Notes: generated by a model not told the origin, from the sequence alone. A stretch of DNA of 51,480 bases from JAAUQA01 sp036351435 (GCA_036351435.1 JAZBPA010000417.1:1-51480), one strand, 5' to 3'; counted from the first letter of the stretch, positions 8,199 through 17,326 are shown. Translations and numbers: made by a program.

Positions 8199-10487
8199 TT
8201 ACTGCACTGCCCGCTCCTCGGCCAATAATTGCGCTTGTACCACCGACATGGCGCTCATGTTGACCAAGCCTCGTACCGAAATCGAGTGAGTCACCACATG
8301 CACAGGCTGCGCTGCACCGATCAATATCGGTCCGACTGAAACGCCGTTGCCCAATATTCTGAGCATATTGAACGCGATATGGGCGGCATCAACAGTGGGC
8401 ATAATCAGTAAATTAGCTTGCCCTTTGAGTCGGGCATTCGGCAAGGCGACATTACGCAGTTCTTCCGACAAGGCGACATCCGCATTCATTTCCCCATCCA
8501 CTTCCAAGTTCGGCGCGCGGTTGCGCAGAATGGTAGCCGCTTCCCGCATTTTTAACGAAGACGCGGTATCGTAGGTGCCGAAATTGGAACGTGATAACAA
8601 CGCAACTTTCGGCGTCAAGCCAAATGCACTAACTTCGTCTGCCGCCAGCAAGGTCATTTCAACCAGTTCTTCGACGCTGGGATCGGGGGTGACATGAGAA
8701 TCGCAGATGAAATAAGTGCCGCTGGGCATAATCAGGGCGCTCATGGTGGAGAAGTCATGAATGTTCTCCCATTTACCGATGACATCGCGAACAATCTGAA
8801 TATGCGAACCAAAGCGCCCGTTGGCGCCGCATAACATTGCGTCGGCATCGCGACGCCGTAGCGCTAGGGCTGCTACTACAGTTGCATTGGTACGCACCGC
8901 GACTTTGGCGTTTTCGGGGGAAATGCCATGGCGCCCCATAATCTCGTGGTAGGTTGACCAGTAAGCCTGGAAGCGCTCGTCCTGAAGCGGGTTAATTACC
9001 TCGAAATCCTGACCGAGCTTCATGCGCAGTCCCAGTTCCTGGATACGATCTTCGATGACTGCGGGTCGACCAACTAGAATAGGCCAGGCGATTCTTTCAT
9101 CAATGACCTGTTGAGTTGCCTGCAATACCCGGCGGTCTTCGCCTTCGGCGTAAACCAGCCGTTTGGGGCAATGCTTGGCGCGGGCAAAGATCGGTTTCAT
9201 GACCATGCCCGATTTAAAGACGAATTCGGTCAACCGGTCAGTATAGGTTTCGAAATCTTGGATAGGTCGAGTGGCTACCCCAGAGTCCATGGCCGCTTTC
9301 GCAGTCGCCGGCGCTAACTGTACGATTAGGCGCGGATCGAAGGGTTTCGGAATCAGATAATCTGGACCGAAGCGCATCGGTTGCCCGCCATAGGCCTTGG
9401 TCACGACTTCAGAAGGCTCAGCCATGGCCAGATCCGCCAGCGCCCGCACGCAGGCCAGTTTCATCTCTTCGTTGATGGTGGTTGCACCCACATCCAGCGC
9501 GCCCCGGAAGATGTAAGGAAAACACAACACATTATTGACTTGGTTGGGGTAGTCGGAACGACCGGTGGCGATGATGGCATCCGGGCGGACCGCCTTGGCT
9601 TCTTCGGGCATGATTTCCGGCACGGGATTGGCCAGCGCCAGAATCAGTGGGTTTTCCGCCATGTTTTCAAGCATCGCCGGTTTCAGCACGCCGCCAGCCG
9701 ATAGACCCAGAAAAATATCGGCGCCTTCAATAGCTTCAGCCAAGGTGCGCGCGCGGGTATCTTGAGCGTAAACCGCTTTCCAAGGGTCCATCAATTCGGT
9801 GCGGCCCTGGTAAACCACTCCGGCCAAATCGGTTACCGTGATGTTTTCTCGGGGTAACCCCAGGCTGACCAGCAAATTCAAACAGGCCAGTGCTGCCGCG
9901 CCGGCTCCCGATGCGACCAACTTTACTTTGGCGATATCTTTGTCGACTACCCGCAAGCCATTGGTTACCGCCGCTCCGACAATGATTGCGGTGCCGTGTT
10001 GGTCGTCGTGAAAGACGGGGATTTTCATCCGTTTCCGTAATGTCTGTTCGACCTCAAAACACTCCGGTGCCTTGACATCTTCCAGATTGATACCGCCGAA
10101 GGTCGGTTCTAAACCAGCCACAATTTCAATAAAACGGGCCGGATCGTCGGCATCCAACTCAATATCGAACACATCAATGTCGGCAAACTTCTTGAACAGA
10201 ACCGCTTTACCTTCCATGACCGGTTTAGCGGCCAACGGTCCGATGTTACCCAGACCCAATACCGCCGTGCCATTGCTGATGACGGCGACGAGGTTGCCTC
10301 GCGCGGTCATCTGAGCGGCTTCTTGGGGATCGCCGACGATCGCTTCGCAAGCGGCAGCTACCCCCGGCGAATAGGCTAATGCCAGATCCCGTTGGGTGGC
10401 CAGCGGTTTAGTGGCGATAATCGCCAGCTTACCCGGCCGGTGATTACGGTGATACTGTAATGCAGATTCTTTTAATTCGTCTGACAT
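8199..10487 (-). CDS. maeB: NADP-type malic enzyme with phosphotransacetylase-like C-terminal domain
   Basis: Decarboxylates malate to pyruvate with formation of reduced NAD(P). The N-terminal 430 residues hold the malic enzyme core: AYSPGVAAAC, the acidic metal-binding stretch FGGINLEDVKAPECFEVE, DDQHGTAIIVGAA and a Rossmann loop VASGAGAAALACLNLL. The C-terminal half, from about residue 435 (FARAKHCPKRLVYAEGEDRR onward), is the phosphate acetyltransferase-like domain which in MaeB enzymes binds acetyl-CoA as an allosteric effector and is not known to be catalytic. Length 762 matches MaeB. ATG at 10487. Divergent from the TPR gene, with an unusually structured 270-bp gap. Confidence 0.95.
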   Translation of the reverse strand: MSDELKESALQYHRNHRPGKLAIIATKPLATQRDLALAYSPGVAAACEAIVGDPQEAAQMTARGNLVAVISNGTAVLGLGNIGPLAAKPVMEGKAVLFKKFADIDVFDIELDADDPARFIEIVAGLEPTFGGINLEDVKAPECFEVEQTLRKRMKIPVFHDDQHGTAIIVGAAVTNGLRVVDKDIAKVKLVASGAGAAALACLNLLVSLGLPRENITVTDLAGVVYQGRTELMDPWKAVYAQDTRARTLAEAIEGADIFLGLSAGGVLKPAMLENMAENPLILALANPVPEIMPEEAKAVRPDAIIATGRSDYPNQVNNVLCFPYIFRGALDVGATTINEEMKLACVRALADLAMAEPSEVVTKAYGGQPMRFGPDYLIPKPFDPRLIVQLAPATAKAAMDSGVATRPIQDFETYTDRLTEFVFKSGMVMKPIFARAKHCPKRLVYAEGEDRRVLQATQQVIDERIAWPILVGRPAVIEDRIQELGLRMKLGQDFEVINPLQDERFQAYWSTYHEIMGRHGISPENAKVAVRTNATVVAALALRRRDADAMLCGANGRFGSHIQIVRDVIGKWENIHDFSTMSALIMPSGTYFICDSHVTPDPSVEELVEMTLLAADEVSAFGLTPKVALLSRSNFGTYDTASSLKMREAATILRNRAPNLEVDGEMNADVALSEELRNVALPNARLKGQANLLIMPTVDAAHIAFNMLRILGNGVSVGPILIGAAQPVHVVTHSISVRGLVNMSAMSVVQAQLLAEERAVQ

Positions 10488-10541
10488 AAACCCTAACCTT
10501 TGTGAACTTTATTGTGCAGGGACCACCGAGTGCCTCTTCAA

Positions 10542-10575
10542 CCCGAATCACATGAATAGTGATCATGTGAACGGG
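10542..10575. promoter_or_regulatory. Inverted repeat in the maeB / TPR gene divergent region
   Basis: Positions 10548-10555 (TCACATGA) pair exactly with 10563-10570 across 7 nt, flanked by CCCG at 10542-10545 and CGGG at 10572-10575. Outer ACCACC and GGTGGT tracts (about 10522 and 10597) could extend it, and a small GGGGT/ACCCC stem lies at 10607-10622. It may be an operator or a folded maeB 5' leader; the sequence does not decide. The rest of the gap 10488-10756 shows nothing else I recognise. Confidence 0.45.
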
Positions 10576-10756
10576 ATTCCTCCGCTGGTGGTGATCGGGG
10601 TCTAAATACCCCTCAATAAAAATAGATTCCAAATGCTGAGTTGGAAACTAAAGAATGACTAAAAGACTTGGTAATAGTATTGATGCAGGCAACGGATTGC
10701 GTAATACAATTGAAACATCGACAATGTTCAGGACAAACTCTAGCCGGTAACTGTGT

Positions 10757-12145
10757 ATGTCTGATTCAACCGCTATCCCGCCTGATTTCTCACAGCAATT
10801 GCTGCAGTTGCCGCTGGAGGATCGGAAATCTCTGACCATCTTAGCTATTCTCCAGACCCCCTTCCGAGAGGAGGAGGCTAAACGATTTTTGCTCCCCGAC
10901 AGCGTTTTGACGCTGGACCGCTGGCACGAGTTGGGTTTATTGCAAGTGCAGGGGGCGGATGAACAAGGGCACTCCTGGTTCCTAGTTCGCCCAACGGTAC
11001 AACACGAGTTGTTAAGGCGGATAGATGAAACCAAAACCCAAGTACTGCATTTGCGTGCCGCGGAGTACTACGGCTGCACTTTTCTCAATGAAGCGCATCG
11101 GGTTCTGGAAGCGCGCGGCCAAACCCCCAGTGAAGAAACGATTGCTGCTTTAGCCTGGGGTGAGCAAGGCGTGTTGCAATCCTGGACCGCCCGGGATACT
11201 TCGGCGGGACGTTGGGCACTGCAACAAGGGTTGGAATGGCAACGGCATTTATTTGCCAGCCGACAAGTCCAGGCAGCTGGCCAGGTTATCAACGCTTTGG
11301 CACCTGCATTGCTGCGTGGAGGAAAGGGAGACCAAGCCGAAGTTTTGCTGCGCCAAGGTTTGGCTGAACAACAAGGGCTGCTACGTGCACGCACCCTGAC
11401 TCATTTAGGCATGATTCGAGCCAGCAAAAATGAAATGCGCGAGGCGTTTTCTTTCTATGATCAAGCACATCAGCAGTTCGTCGCGTTAGGTCTAAAACCT
11501 CAGATCGCCAGGGCAATAGAAAGAATAGCCGGCCTGCATGCTACCCTACGCGACCATGATCAGGCTATCAAGAAACAGGAAGCAGCCCTCAAGATGCACC
11601 GTGCCGGTCGGGACGAACTGGGGCAGCTGACCAATCTTCGTCAGTTGGCCACGTTTTATCGTAATCAAGGCAGCCATCAGACGGCGCTAGCGCGCAGTCA
11701 AGACGCCGAGTTTTTAGCCCGTAAATTGCGTAATGACCAGTTGTCTACCGTAATTCTTAATGAGCAAGGGATTATTTTGCTGCGCCTCAAACGCCAGTCT
11801 GAGGCGCTGGAGAAATTTCAACGGAGCCTAGATATCGCGCGACAGATCGGTAACGACAATGCGGTAGCAGATAGTTTAACGGCTATCGGTAAAACATTGT
11901 TCACAGAAAATCGGCTCGCCGAAGCACGCGCTGCACTAGAAGAATCCTCAGCGATACGTCAGCGCTTGCAAGATCCACGCTGGGCGGCGTCATTGGAAAC
12001 GCTCGGCTTGCTCGATGAACAACAGGGGTTATTCAGCGCTGCCTTGGAAAAACTCCAGCACGCCAGGACCCTCTATGAAAAGGCGATTCCCCAGGCACTA
12101 CCTCAAATTGAAACACACATCGCCCGCGTTCAGGGGAAGGTTTAA
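10757..12145 (+). CDS. TPR-repeat protein with winged-helix-like N-terminus, function unknown
   Basis: A 462-residue cytoplasmic protein without signal or membrane segment. Residues about 15-100 (LTILAILQTPFREEEAKRF, then WHELGLLQV and VRPTVQHELLRRI) look like the winged-helix that follows the NTPase core in STAND proteins, but no P-loop is present. From about residue 190 to the end run tetratricopeptide repeats, with recognisable units at LLRQGLAEQQGLLRARTLTH, EAFSFYDQAHQQFVALG, QAIKKQEAALKMHRAGRDEL, EALEKFQRSLDIARQIGND and ARAALEESSAIRQRL. It probably works as a protein-binding scaffold. It sits just upstream of rsmG, where mnmG is often found, and whether it is transcribed with rsmG (50 bp apart) is unclear. 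Confidence 0.8.
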   Translation: MSDSTAIPPDFSQQLLQLPLEDRKSLTILAILQTPFREEEAKRFLLPDSVLTLDRWHELGLLQVQGADEQGHSWFLVRPTVQHELLRRIDETKTQVLHLRAAEYYGCTFLNEAHRVLEARGQTPSEETIAALAWGEQGVLQSWTARDTSAGRWALQQGLEWQRHLFASRQVQAAGQVINALAPALLRGGKGDQAEVLLRQGLAEQQGLLRARTLTHLGMIRASKNEMREAFSFYDQAHQQFVALGLKPQIARAIERIAGLHATLRDHDQAIKKQEAALKMHRAGRDELGQLTNLRQLATFYRNQGSHQTALARSQDAEFLARKLRNDQLSTVILNEQGIILLRLKRQSEALEKFQRSLDIARQIGNDNAVADSLTAIGKTLFTENRLAEARAALEESSAIRQRLQDPRWAASLETLGLLDEQQGLFSAALEKLQHARTLYEKAIPQALPQIETHIARVQGKV

Positions 12146-12195
12146 CTGATGTTCCCTGCAGTTGAGCTGCGAAGACGACTTATCCAAGGACTCGA

Positions 12196-12873
12196 TTGCG
12201 CTTGAAAGCGCCACTAACCGCCTTGATCCGTTTGGGTATCGAACGACTAGGTGTTACGACATCAGAACTGGCCGTCGAACAATTGGCCGCATACCTACAG
12301 TTGCTTGAGCGCTGGAACCGGACTTACAATCTCACTGCCGTGCGTCGCTCTACAGACATGGTTGGCCTGCATATTCTGGATAGCTTGGCTATTCTGCCGT
12401 GGCTGCAAGGCCCCCGTCTGCTGGATGTTGGTAGCGGTGCCGGATTACCCGGTATCCCTTTGGCAATCGTCTGTCGAGCATTGGACTTTGTATTATTGGA
12501 TAGCAACGGCAAACGGGTACGCTTCATGACCCAGGCGGTCGCCGAACTCGGACTCAAAAACGTCAGCGTGGTGCGCTGTCGAGCTGAGAATTATCAGCCT
12601 GCGATGCCATTCGATAGCGTGGTATCAAGGGCTTATGCTTCGCTTGCCGATATGCTGCACAGTGCGGGTCGGTTATGCGGGACGGGAGGACGTCTGCTCG
12701 CTATGAAGGGTGTGTACCCAGCAACCGAACTGGCCACATTACCGCCAGGCTTTCTGATCAAAGGGGTATATCGGCTGAACGTGCCTGAGCTGGATGCCGA
12801 ACGGCATCTTGTCCATCTTGCTCCTGACAACTCCCCAACAAGGAATCATTCATGGCCAATATCATCACGATAG
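12196..12873 (+). CDS. rsmG: 16S rRNA (guanine-527 N7) methyltransferase
   Basis: Methylates G527 of 16S rRNA using SAM. The fold signature is plain: ERWNRTYNLTAVR, HILDSLAILPWL, the SAM loop LLDVGSGAGLPGIPLA, LLDSNGKRVRFM and VVSRAYASLADML. The start is TTG at 12196 with AAGGA five nt upstream; the first residues MRLKAPLTALIRLGIERLGV fit the family. The end overlaps the parA start by 22 bp, so the two are translationally close. rsmG followed by parA-parB is a classic origin-proximal order in proteobacteria. Length 225 is slightly long only because of the overlapping tail. Confidence 0.94.
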   Translation: MRLKAPLTALIRLGIERLGVTTSELAVEQLAAYLQLLERWNRTYNLTAVRRSTDMVGLHILDSLAILPWLQGPRLLDVGSGAGLPGIPLAIVCRALDFVLLDSNGKRVRFMTQAVAELGLKNVSVVRCRAENYQPAMPFDSVVSRAYASLADMLHSAGRLCGTGGRLLAMKGVYPATELATLPPGFLIKGVYRLNVPELDAERHLVHLAPDNSPTRNHSWPISSR

Positions 12874-13649
12874 CCAATCAAAAAGGCGGAGTCGGCAAAA
12901 CGACAACGGCGGTCAATCTCGCTGCTTGCTTGGCGGATTCCAAACTCAAGCGACGCGTGTTGCTGGTCGATCTGGACCCACAGGGCAATGCCTCCATGGG
13001 CTGCGGCATCAATAAGCACGCGGCCACGGCGACCAGCTACGAAGTGCTGTTACGGCGGGTTTCTATCCGCGATGCCTTGCAGTTTTCCGAGGCCGCCCAA
13101 ATCCAGGTGTTGCCCGCTAATAGCGACCTGACCGGAGCTGAGGTGGCTTTGCTGGATACCGATAAAGGCCAGTATCGCCTGCGGGAGGTATTAATCCCCA
13201 TTCAAGCCGACTATGACGACATTGTCATAGACTGTCCGCCCTCATTGAACATGCTGACGGTGAATGCCTTAACGGCAGCGCAGGGTTTGATCATCCCAAT
13301 CCAATGCGAATACTACGCTTTGGAGGGATTATCCGCGCTGCTTGGCACTGTTGAAAAAGTGCGCCAAAGCACCAACCCCGGTTTGCGTATAGAGGGCCTG
13401 CTACGTACCATGTTCGATGCCCGTAACCGGCTAGCCAACGAGGTGTCGGCACAGCTTTTGGAACACTTCGGAGACACTGTTTATAGAACTCTAGTGCCTC
13501 GCAATGTGCGCCTAGCCGAGGCGCCCAGTCATGGTTTGCCGGTAAACGCCTACGACAAAAGTTCGCGTGGGGCGCAAAGTTACCGCGATCTGGCCAAAGA
13601 AGTGTTACAGCGAATGAAGCATAGAACACCTGCCAAGGCAATCGCTTAA
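12852..13649 (+). CDS. parA: Chromosome partitioning ATPase ParA (Soj)
   Basis: A deviant-Walker ATPase that with ParB segregates the chromosome origin region. The N-terminus IITIANQKGGVGKTTTAVNL has the KGGVGKTT P-loop with both signature lysines, followed by VLLVDLDPQGNAS and the Walker B region DDIVIDCPPSLNMLTVNAL. Length 265 is typical of chromosomal ParA (no extended N-terminal HTH as in plasmid forms). It overlaps rsmG and is followed 62 bp later by parB. No parS site resembling the usual 16-bp palindrome was found nearby. Confidence 0.95.
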   Translation: MANIITIANQKGGVGKTTTAVNLAACLADSKLKRRVLLVDLDPQGNASMGCGINKHAATATSYEVLLRRVSIRDALQFSEAAQIQVLPANSDLTGAEVALLDTDKGQYRLREVLIPIQADYDDIVIDCPPSLNMLTVNALTAAQGLIIPIQCEYYALEGLSALLGTVEKVRQSTNPGLRIEGLLRTMFDARNRLANEVSAQLLEHFGDTVYRTLVPRNVRLAEAPSHGLPVNAYDKSSRGAQSYRDLAKEVLQRMKHRTPAKAIA

Positions 13650-13711
13650 ACCATTTGTGGGCAATAGTCCGGGCTGCACTTAACAGTCGATTTCCAATGA
13701 AAGGGGATAGT

Positions 13712-14587
13712 GTGAAAAAACGTGGTTTGGGACGTGGTCTGGATGCGCTGTTAGGTGTCGTCAATGCGACCGAGAGTAATACTGCTGAAGGCAAAGCCGG
13801 GTCGACCGATACAACCCTGCAATTATTGGCTGTTGAACGCTTAGAGCGTGGCCCGTATCAGCCCCGTTCGGAGATCGCTCAGGACAGTCTGCACGCACTA
13901 GCCGAGTCCATCCGGGTCCAGGGCATGGTGCAACCCATCGTGGTGCGCCCGTTGCCGGCGGAGCGCTATGAAATCATCGCCGGTGAACGACGTTGGCGAG
14001 CTGCCCAACTGGCAGGCTTAACCGAAGTGCCGGCGCTGATCCGGAAAGTACCGGACCACACCGCATTGGTTATCGCCCTAATCGAAAATATTCAACGCGA
14101 AGACCTCAACCCACTAGAAGAGGCCGAAGCGCTCAAGCGGTTGATTGATGAATTTACCATGACGCACCAGGAAGCGGCTGAAGCTGTCGGACGGTCACGC
14201 GCAGCGGTCAGCAATTTGCTGCGGTTACTGGATCTGGGTGACCAAGTCCGGCAATGGGTCCGGGAAAACCGCTTGGAAATGGGCCATGCCCGCGCCCTCC
14301 TTCCACTCTCGCCAACCTTGCAGCAGGAAGCAGCGCACCAGGTTTTACTACAGGGATTATCGGTACGCGAAACCGAGGCATTAGCGCGTCGTCTGCAAGA
14401 ACAGACCCTGAGCCCCAAAACGACGACTAAAACGCTTGACCCTGACGTCCGGGCATTACAAGACGATCTTTCGGAACGGCTGGGTACTCGGGTGTTGGTC
14501 AAGCATCAGACTTCGGGTAAAGGGCGGTTGGTGATCCACTACAACTCGCTGGATGAACTCGACGGTATCCTGGGCAGAGTTAAGTAA
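13712..14587 (+). CDS. parB: Chromosome partitioning protein ParB (Spo0J/Noc family)
   Basis: Binds parS sites, hydrolyses CTP to form a sliding clamp and loads the ParA-driven segregation complex. It begins with the classic KKRGLGRGLDALLG, then has the PYQPRSEIAQDSLHALAESI and GERRWRAAQLAGLTEVPALI (CTP-binding GERRWRA) motifs, the IENIQREDLNPLEEAEAL segment, and a helix-turn-helix HQEAAEAVGRSRAAVSNLLR. The GTG at 13712 with AAGGGG upstream is chosen; starts further upstream (13655, 13697) would only add a non-conserved tail. Length 291. Confidence 0.94.
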   Translation: MKKRGLGRGLDALLGVVNATESNTAEGKAGSTDTTLQLLAVERLERGPYQPRSEIAQDSLHALAESIRVQGMVQPIVVRPLPAERYEIIAGERRWRAAQLAGLTEVPALIRKVPDHTALVIALIENIQREDLNPLEEAEALKRLIDEFTMTHQEAAEAVGRSRAAVSNLLRLLDLGDQVRQWVRENRLEMGHARALLPLSPTLQQEAAHQVLLQGLSVRETEALARRLQEQTLSPKTTTKTLDPDVRALQDDLSERLGTRVLVKHQTSGKGRLVIHYNSLDELDGILGRVK

Positions 14588-14591
14588 TTGA

Positions 14592-14620
14592 TTGACCCGT
14601 GTGTCTTGAGTTTCTATAAT
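14592..14620 (+). promoter_or_regulatory. Sigma-70 promoter of the ATP synthase operon
   Basis: TTGACC at 14592-14597, a 17-bp spacer, then a perfect TATAAT at 14615-14620. It begins 5 bp after the parB stop and lies about 35 bp before the first possible atpI start, the right place for the main atp operon promoter. Confidence 0.8.
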
Positions 14621-14653
14621 GTTGCAATGCAGCTGAAGGTACAACAACGATAA

Positions 14654-15115
14654 TTGTGTGCAACCGACCTGGCGGCGTTGATTAGGGGTAAACGCTTGAA
14701 ACCCGACACAACGCTCCCGCATAATCCCCAGCCTTCGAATGCCCGGCAAGCGACAACTAAAATCTTAGTGATCCAGTTGGTCATAACCTGCGTAGCGGCT
14801 ATCTTTTGCCTTTTTTTAGCCGATCTGAAAGCTGCTTGCTCTGCCAGTTTGGGTGGGGGAATCAGCCTTATCGTTACGGGTTACTTCGCGGTTCAGGTTT
14901 TTTCCACCGGTGGCGATTTTTCAGCAGCGCGCATTGCGACGCGATTTTACGTGGGTGAGGTGATTAAGATTGCGCTAACAGCGGTTTTGTTCGGCATCAC
15001 AATAATCTGGTTGGATGTGGCCTTTCTTCCTCTGTTTTTAACCTATGCTGCAACGTTGTTGGCCTACTGGTTAGTACTGCCCTTTACCTTGGATACGTTG
15101 GTGAAAACATCATGA
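14654..15115 (+). CDS. atpI: ATP synthase protein I
   Basis: A small membrane protein with four hydrophobic segments (about residues 37-55, 64-84, 99-120 and 123-145), first gene of the atp operon as usual; it helps assembly of the c-ring and may affect Mg uptake. The family is poorly conserved, and the call rests on position, size and membrane profile with features such as SLGGGISLIVTGYFAVQVF. The start is uncertain: TTG at 14654, or TTG at 14696 which has a better AGGGG site 7 nt upstream and would give 139 residues. Its stop overlaps the atpB start (ATGA). Confidence 0.85.
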   Translation: MCATDLAALIRGKRLKPDTTLPHNPQPSNARQATTKILVIQLVITCVAAIFCLFLADLKAACSASLGGGISLIVTGYFAVQVFSTGGDFSAARIATRFYVGEVIKIALTAVLFGITIIWLDVAFLPLFLTYAATLLAYWLVLPFTLDTLVKTS

Positions 15116-15882
15116 GCGCGAGTGGCACCCCGACAGGTTCCGAATATGTCCTCCATCACTTAACGCCGCTGCATGTCGGCGAGGGATTCTGGACGTTCCA
15201 TTTGGACACCCTATTTGTTTCCGCCGGACTGGGTTTTCTCTTTGTGTGGCTGTTCAGCAAAGCTGCCCGCTCGGCAACCAGTGGTGTGCCGGGAAATCTA
15301 CAGAATTTCGCCGAAATCATGGTCGAGTTCGTCGATACCCAAGTCAAGGACTCGTTTCATGGCCGCAGTCCGGTCATCGCGCCGCTGGCGCTGACGATCT
15401 TCATCTGGGTATTTTTATGGAATTTCATGGATTTGATCCCCGTGGATCTGATCCCCCAAATAGCGACGCTATTTGGCATTCCTTACTTTAAGGTAGTCCC
15501 TTCGACCGATGTCAATGCCACCTTCGCCCTGTCACTCAGTGTGATGTTTCTGGTTTATTACTACAGCATCAAGGTGAAAGGCGTGAAAGGATTCACCAAA
15601 GAGGTGTTGTATCATCCGTTCGGCAAATGGTTCATGCCGGCCAACTTGTTATTGCGTATCGTCGAAGATTTGGCAAAACCCATTTCGCTGGCATTGCGGT
15701 TGTTCGGCAATCTGTACGCTGGAGAGTTAATATTCATTCTCATCGCCCTGTTGCCCTGGTGGCTACAGTTTACGCTGGGGTGGCCGTGGGCAGTATTCCA
15801 TCTGCTGATTATTACCCTGCAAGCCTTTATATTTATGGTCCTGACCATCGTTTATTTGAGCATGGCGCACGAAGACCATTAA
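15112..15882 (+). CDS. atpB: F0F1 ATP synthase subunit a
   Basis: The stator channel subunit that passes protons to and from the c-ring. It is a polytopic membrane protein of 256 residues. The essential Arg is visible in the segment KPISLALRLFGNLYAGELIF, and FMDLIPVDLIPQIA is the typical loop. It starts at an ATG overlapping the atpI stop and is followed by atpE after 58 bp. Confidence 0.96.
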   Translation: MSASGTPTGSEYVLHHLTPLHVGEGFWTFHLDTLFVSAGLGFLFVWLFSKAARSATSGVPGNLQNFAEIMVEFVDTQVKDSFHGRSPVIAPLALTIFIWVFLWNFMDLIPVDLIPQIATLFGIPYFKVVPSTDVNATFALSLSVMFLVYYYSIKVKGVKGFTKEVLYHPFGKWFMPANLLLRIVEDLAKPISLALRLFGNLYAGELIFILIALLPWWLQFTLGWPWAVFHLLIITLQAFIFMVLTIVYLSMAHEDH

Positions 15883-15940
15883 AACGACTATCGACTTAAG
15901 CCCGCTTGTCTAATTCTTATCTCAACTTTGTGGAGGCATA

Positions 15941-16243
15941 ATGGAAACTGCATTATTACTTGCTGACGTGCAAGGTATGACCGCCATTGCAGTGGCGTTG
16001 ATCCTGGGTATGGGCGCAATGGGTACCGCCATCGGCTTTGGCCTGTTGGGTGGCCGATTTCTGGAAGGTGCCGCACGTCAACCGGAGATGATCCCGGCCT
16101 TACAGGTCAAGATGTTTATCGTAGCTGGCCTGTTGGATGCCGTTACCATGATCGGCGTCGGTCTGGCTTTGTTTTTCACCTTCGCTAACCCCTTTGTTGG
16201 TCCTGTTACGGAAGCCTTGAAGGCGGCAGGAATTGGTGGCTGA
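15941..16243 (+). CDS. atpE: F0F1 ATP synthase subunit c
   Basis: The rotor ring subunit, a two-helix hairpin in the membrane. The polar loop is GRFLEGAARQPEM and the proton-binding Asp lies in helix 2, FIVAGLLDAVTMIGVGLAL. The pattern is that of the proton-type ring, without an evident sodium-binding set. At 100 residues it is longer than the 79 of E. coli, with a short extension at each end. GTGGAGG lies 5 nt before the ATG, a strong site that fits the high copy number of subunit c. Confidence 0.95.
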   Translation: METALLLADVQGMTAIAVALILGMGAMGTAIGFGLLGGRFLEGAARQPEMIPALQVKMFIVAGLLDAVTMIGVGLALFFTFANPFVGPVTEALKAAGIGG

Positions 16244-16296
16244 GCTCGCTGATTCGACTTCTTCGATGTTTCGTACAGCACTCAAGGGGGTGAAAC

Positions 16297-16767
16297 GTGA
16301 ATTTTAATGCCACACTGATCGGGCAGATGATCACGTTTGGCCTGTTAGTGATCTTTACCATGAAATATGTGTGGCCTCCGATCATGAAGGCCATGCAGGA
16401 TAGGCAAAAGCAGATCGCTGACGGATTAGCCTCGGCGGAACGGGGTGTGCGCGAACAGGAACTCGCAGCCGCCAAATCTACTGAGACGCTCAAAGACGCC
16501 AAACGGGAAGCTGCAGAAATTATCGCCCACGCGCAAAAGCGTGCCAATGAGATCATTGAGCAGTCCAAGACCGATGCCCGGTTCGAGGGGGAACGACAAC
16601 TCGCTGCCGCACAGGCAGAAATCGAGCAGGAAATGAATCGTGCCCGCGAACAATTGCGTAATCAGGTGATCGATTTGGCGGTCGCTGGGGCCGGTCGGGT
16701 ACTCAAGCAGGAGGTCGATGCGTCGGCTCATGCTCAATTACTTGATGACTTAGTCGCCCAACTCTAG
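16297..16767 (+). CDS. atpF: F0F1 ATP synthase subunit b
   Basis: The peripheral stalk subunit. One N-terminal membrane helix (about residues 5-25, ending KYVWPPIMKAM) is followed by a long charged coiled coil rich in Ala, Glu, Gln and Lys to the end. Length 156 matches E. coli. It starts with GTG at 16297 preceded by AAGGGGGTG. Confidence 0.95.
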   Translation: MNFNATLIGQMITFGLLVIFTMKYVWPPIMKAMQDRQKQIADGLASAERGVREQELAAAKSTETLKDAKREAAEIIAHAQKRANEIIEQSKTDARFEGERQLAAAQAEIEQEMNRAREQLRNQVIDLAVAGAGRVLKQEVDASAHAQLLDDLVAQL

Positions 16768-16777
16768 GACTGTCGCT

Positions 16778-17326
16778 ATGGCTGAAATGATTACCATCGC
16801 CCGACCCTATGCCCGGGCTGCTTTCGAACAAGCGCAGAACAACGACGCATTAGCACAATGGTCAGAGATGCTGCAGGCACTGACACTGATCGTGACAGAG
16901 CCGGCCATGCGGGCAGTGTTGGGCAATCCTAAACTCAGCCACGCGGAAAAAGCCCAGTTGCTATTGGGTTTGTGCCTGGAAATCCAATCCGAAAACCTAC
17001 CGGAAACGGGCAGTAACTTCATCGAACTGTTGGCCGAGAATCAACGACTTGATGCGATCCCCGCGATCACCGCCATTTACGAAGAACTACGAGCGGATGC
17101 GGAGAAAAGCATTCACGCTGAGTTGGTGGCTGCGTTTACGGTCAACGACGAGCAGCAGAGTCGGATTGCTGACGCCCTGAAAAAACGCCTGAAGCGCGAC
17201 GTGGTGCTGGAATGCACACTGGATGAATCGTTGGTCGGGGGCGCGATCATTCGAGCCGGGGATCTGGTTATTGACGGTTCAGCGCGGGGCTATCTCGATA
17301 AACTCGCCATCGCCCTGCATCAGTAA
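16778..17326 (+). CDS. atpH: F0F1 ATP synthase subunit delta
   Basis: Connects the b stalk to the top of the F1 head. It begins with the family motif ITIARPYARAAFEQA and ends with the conserved VGGAIIRAGDLVIDGSARGYLDKL. Length 182. It starts 10 bp after atpF and ends 10 bp before atpA. Confidence 0.95.
   Translation: MAEMITIARPYARAAFEQAQNNDALAQWSEMLQALTLIVTEPAMRAVLGNPKLSHAEKAQLLLGLCLEIQSENLPETGSNFIELLAENQRLDAIPAITAIYEELRADAEKSIHAELVAAFTVNDEQQSRIADALKKRLKRDVVLECTLDESLVGGAIIRAGDLVIDGSARGYLDKLAIALHQ

Noticed and set aside
10444..10632. Minus-strand 62-codon ORF running into the start of maeB
   Set aside because: It overlaps maeB in another frame, has no convincing ribosome site, and its composition does not look protein-like.
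12852..14700. parS site near parAB
   Set aside because: I looked for the usual palindrome centred on CACGTG with flanking GTTTC/GAAAC and saw no good match; it may lie outside the window.
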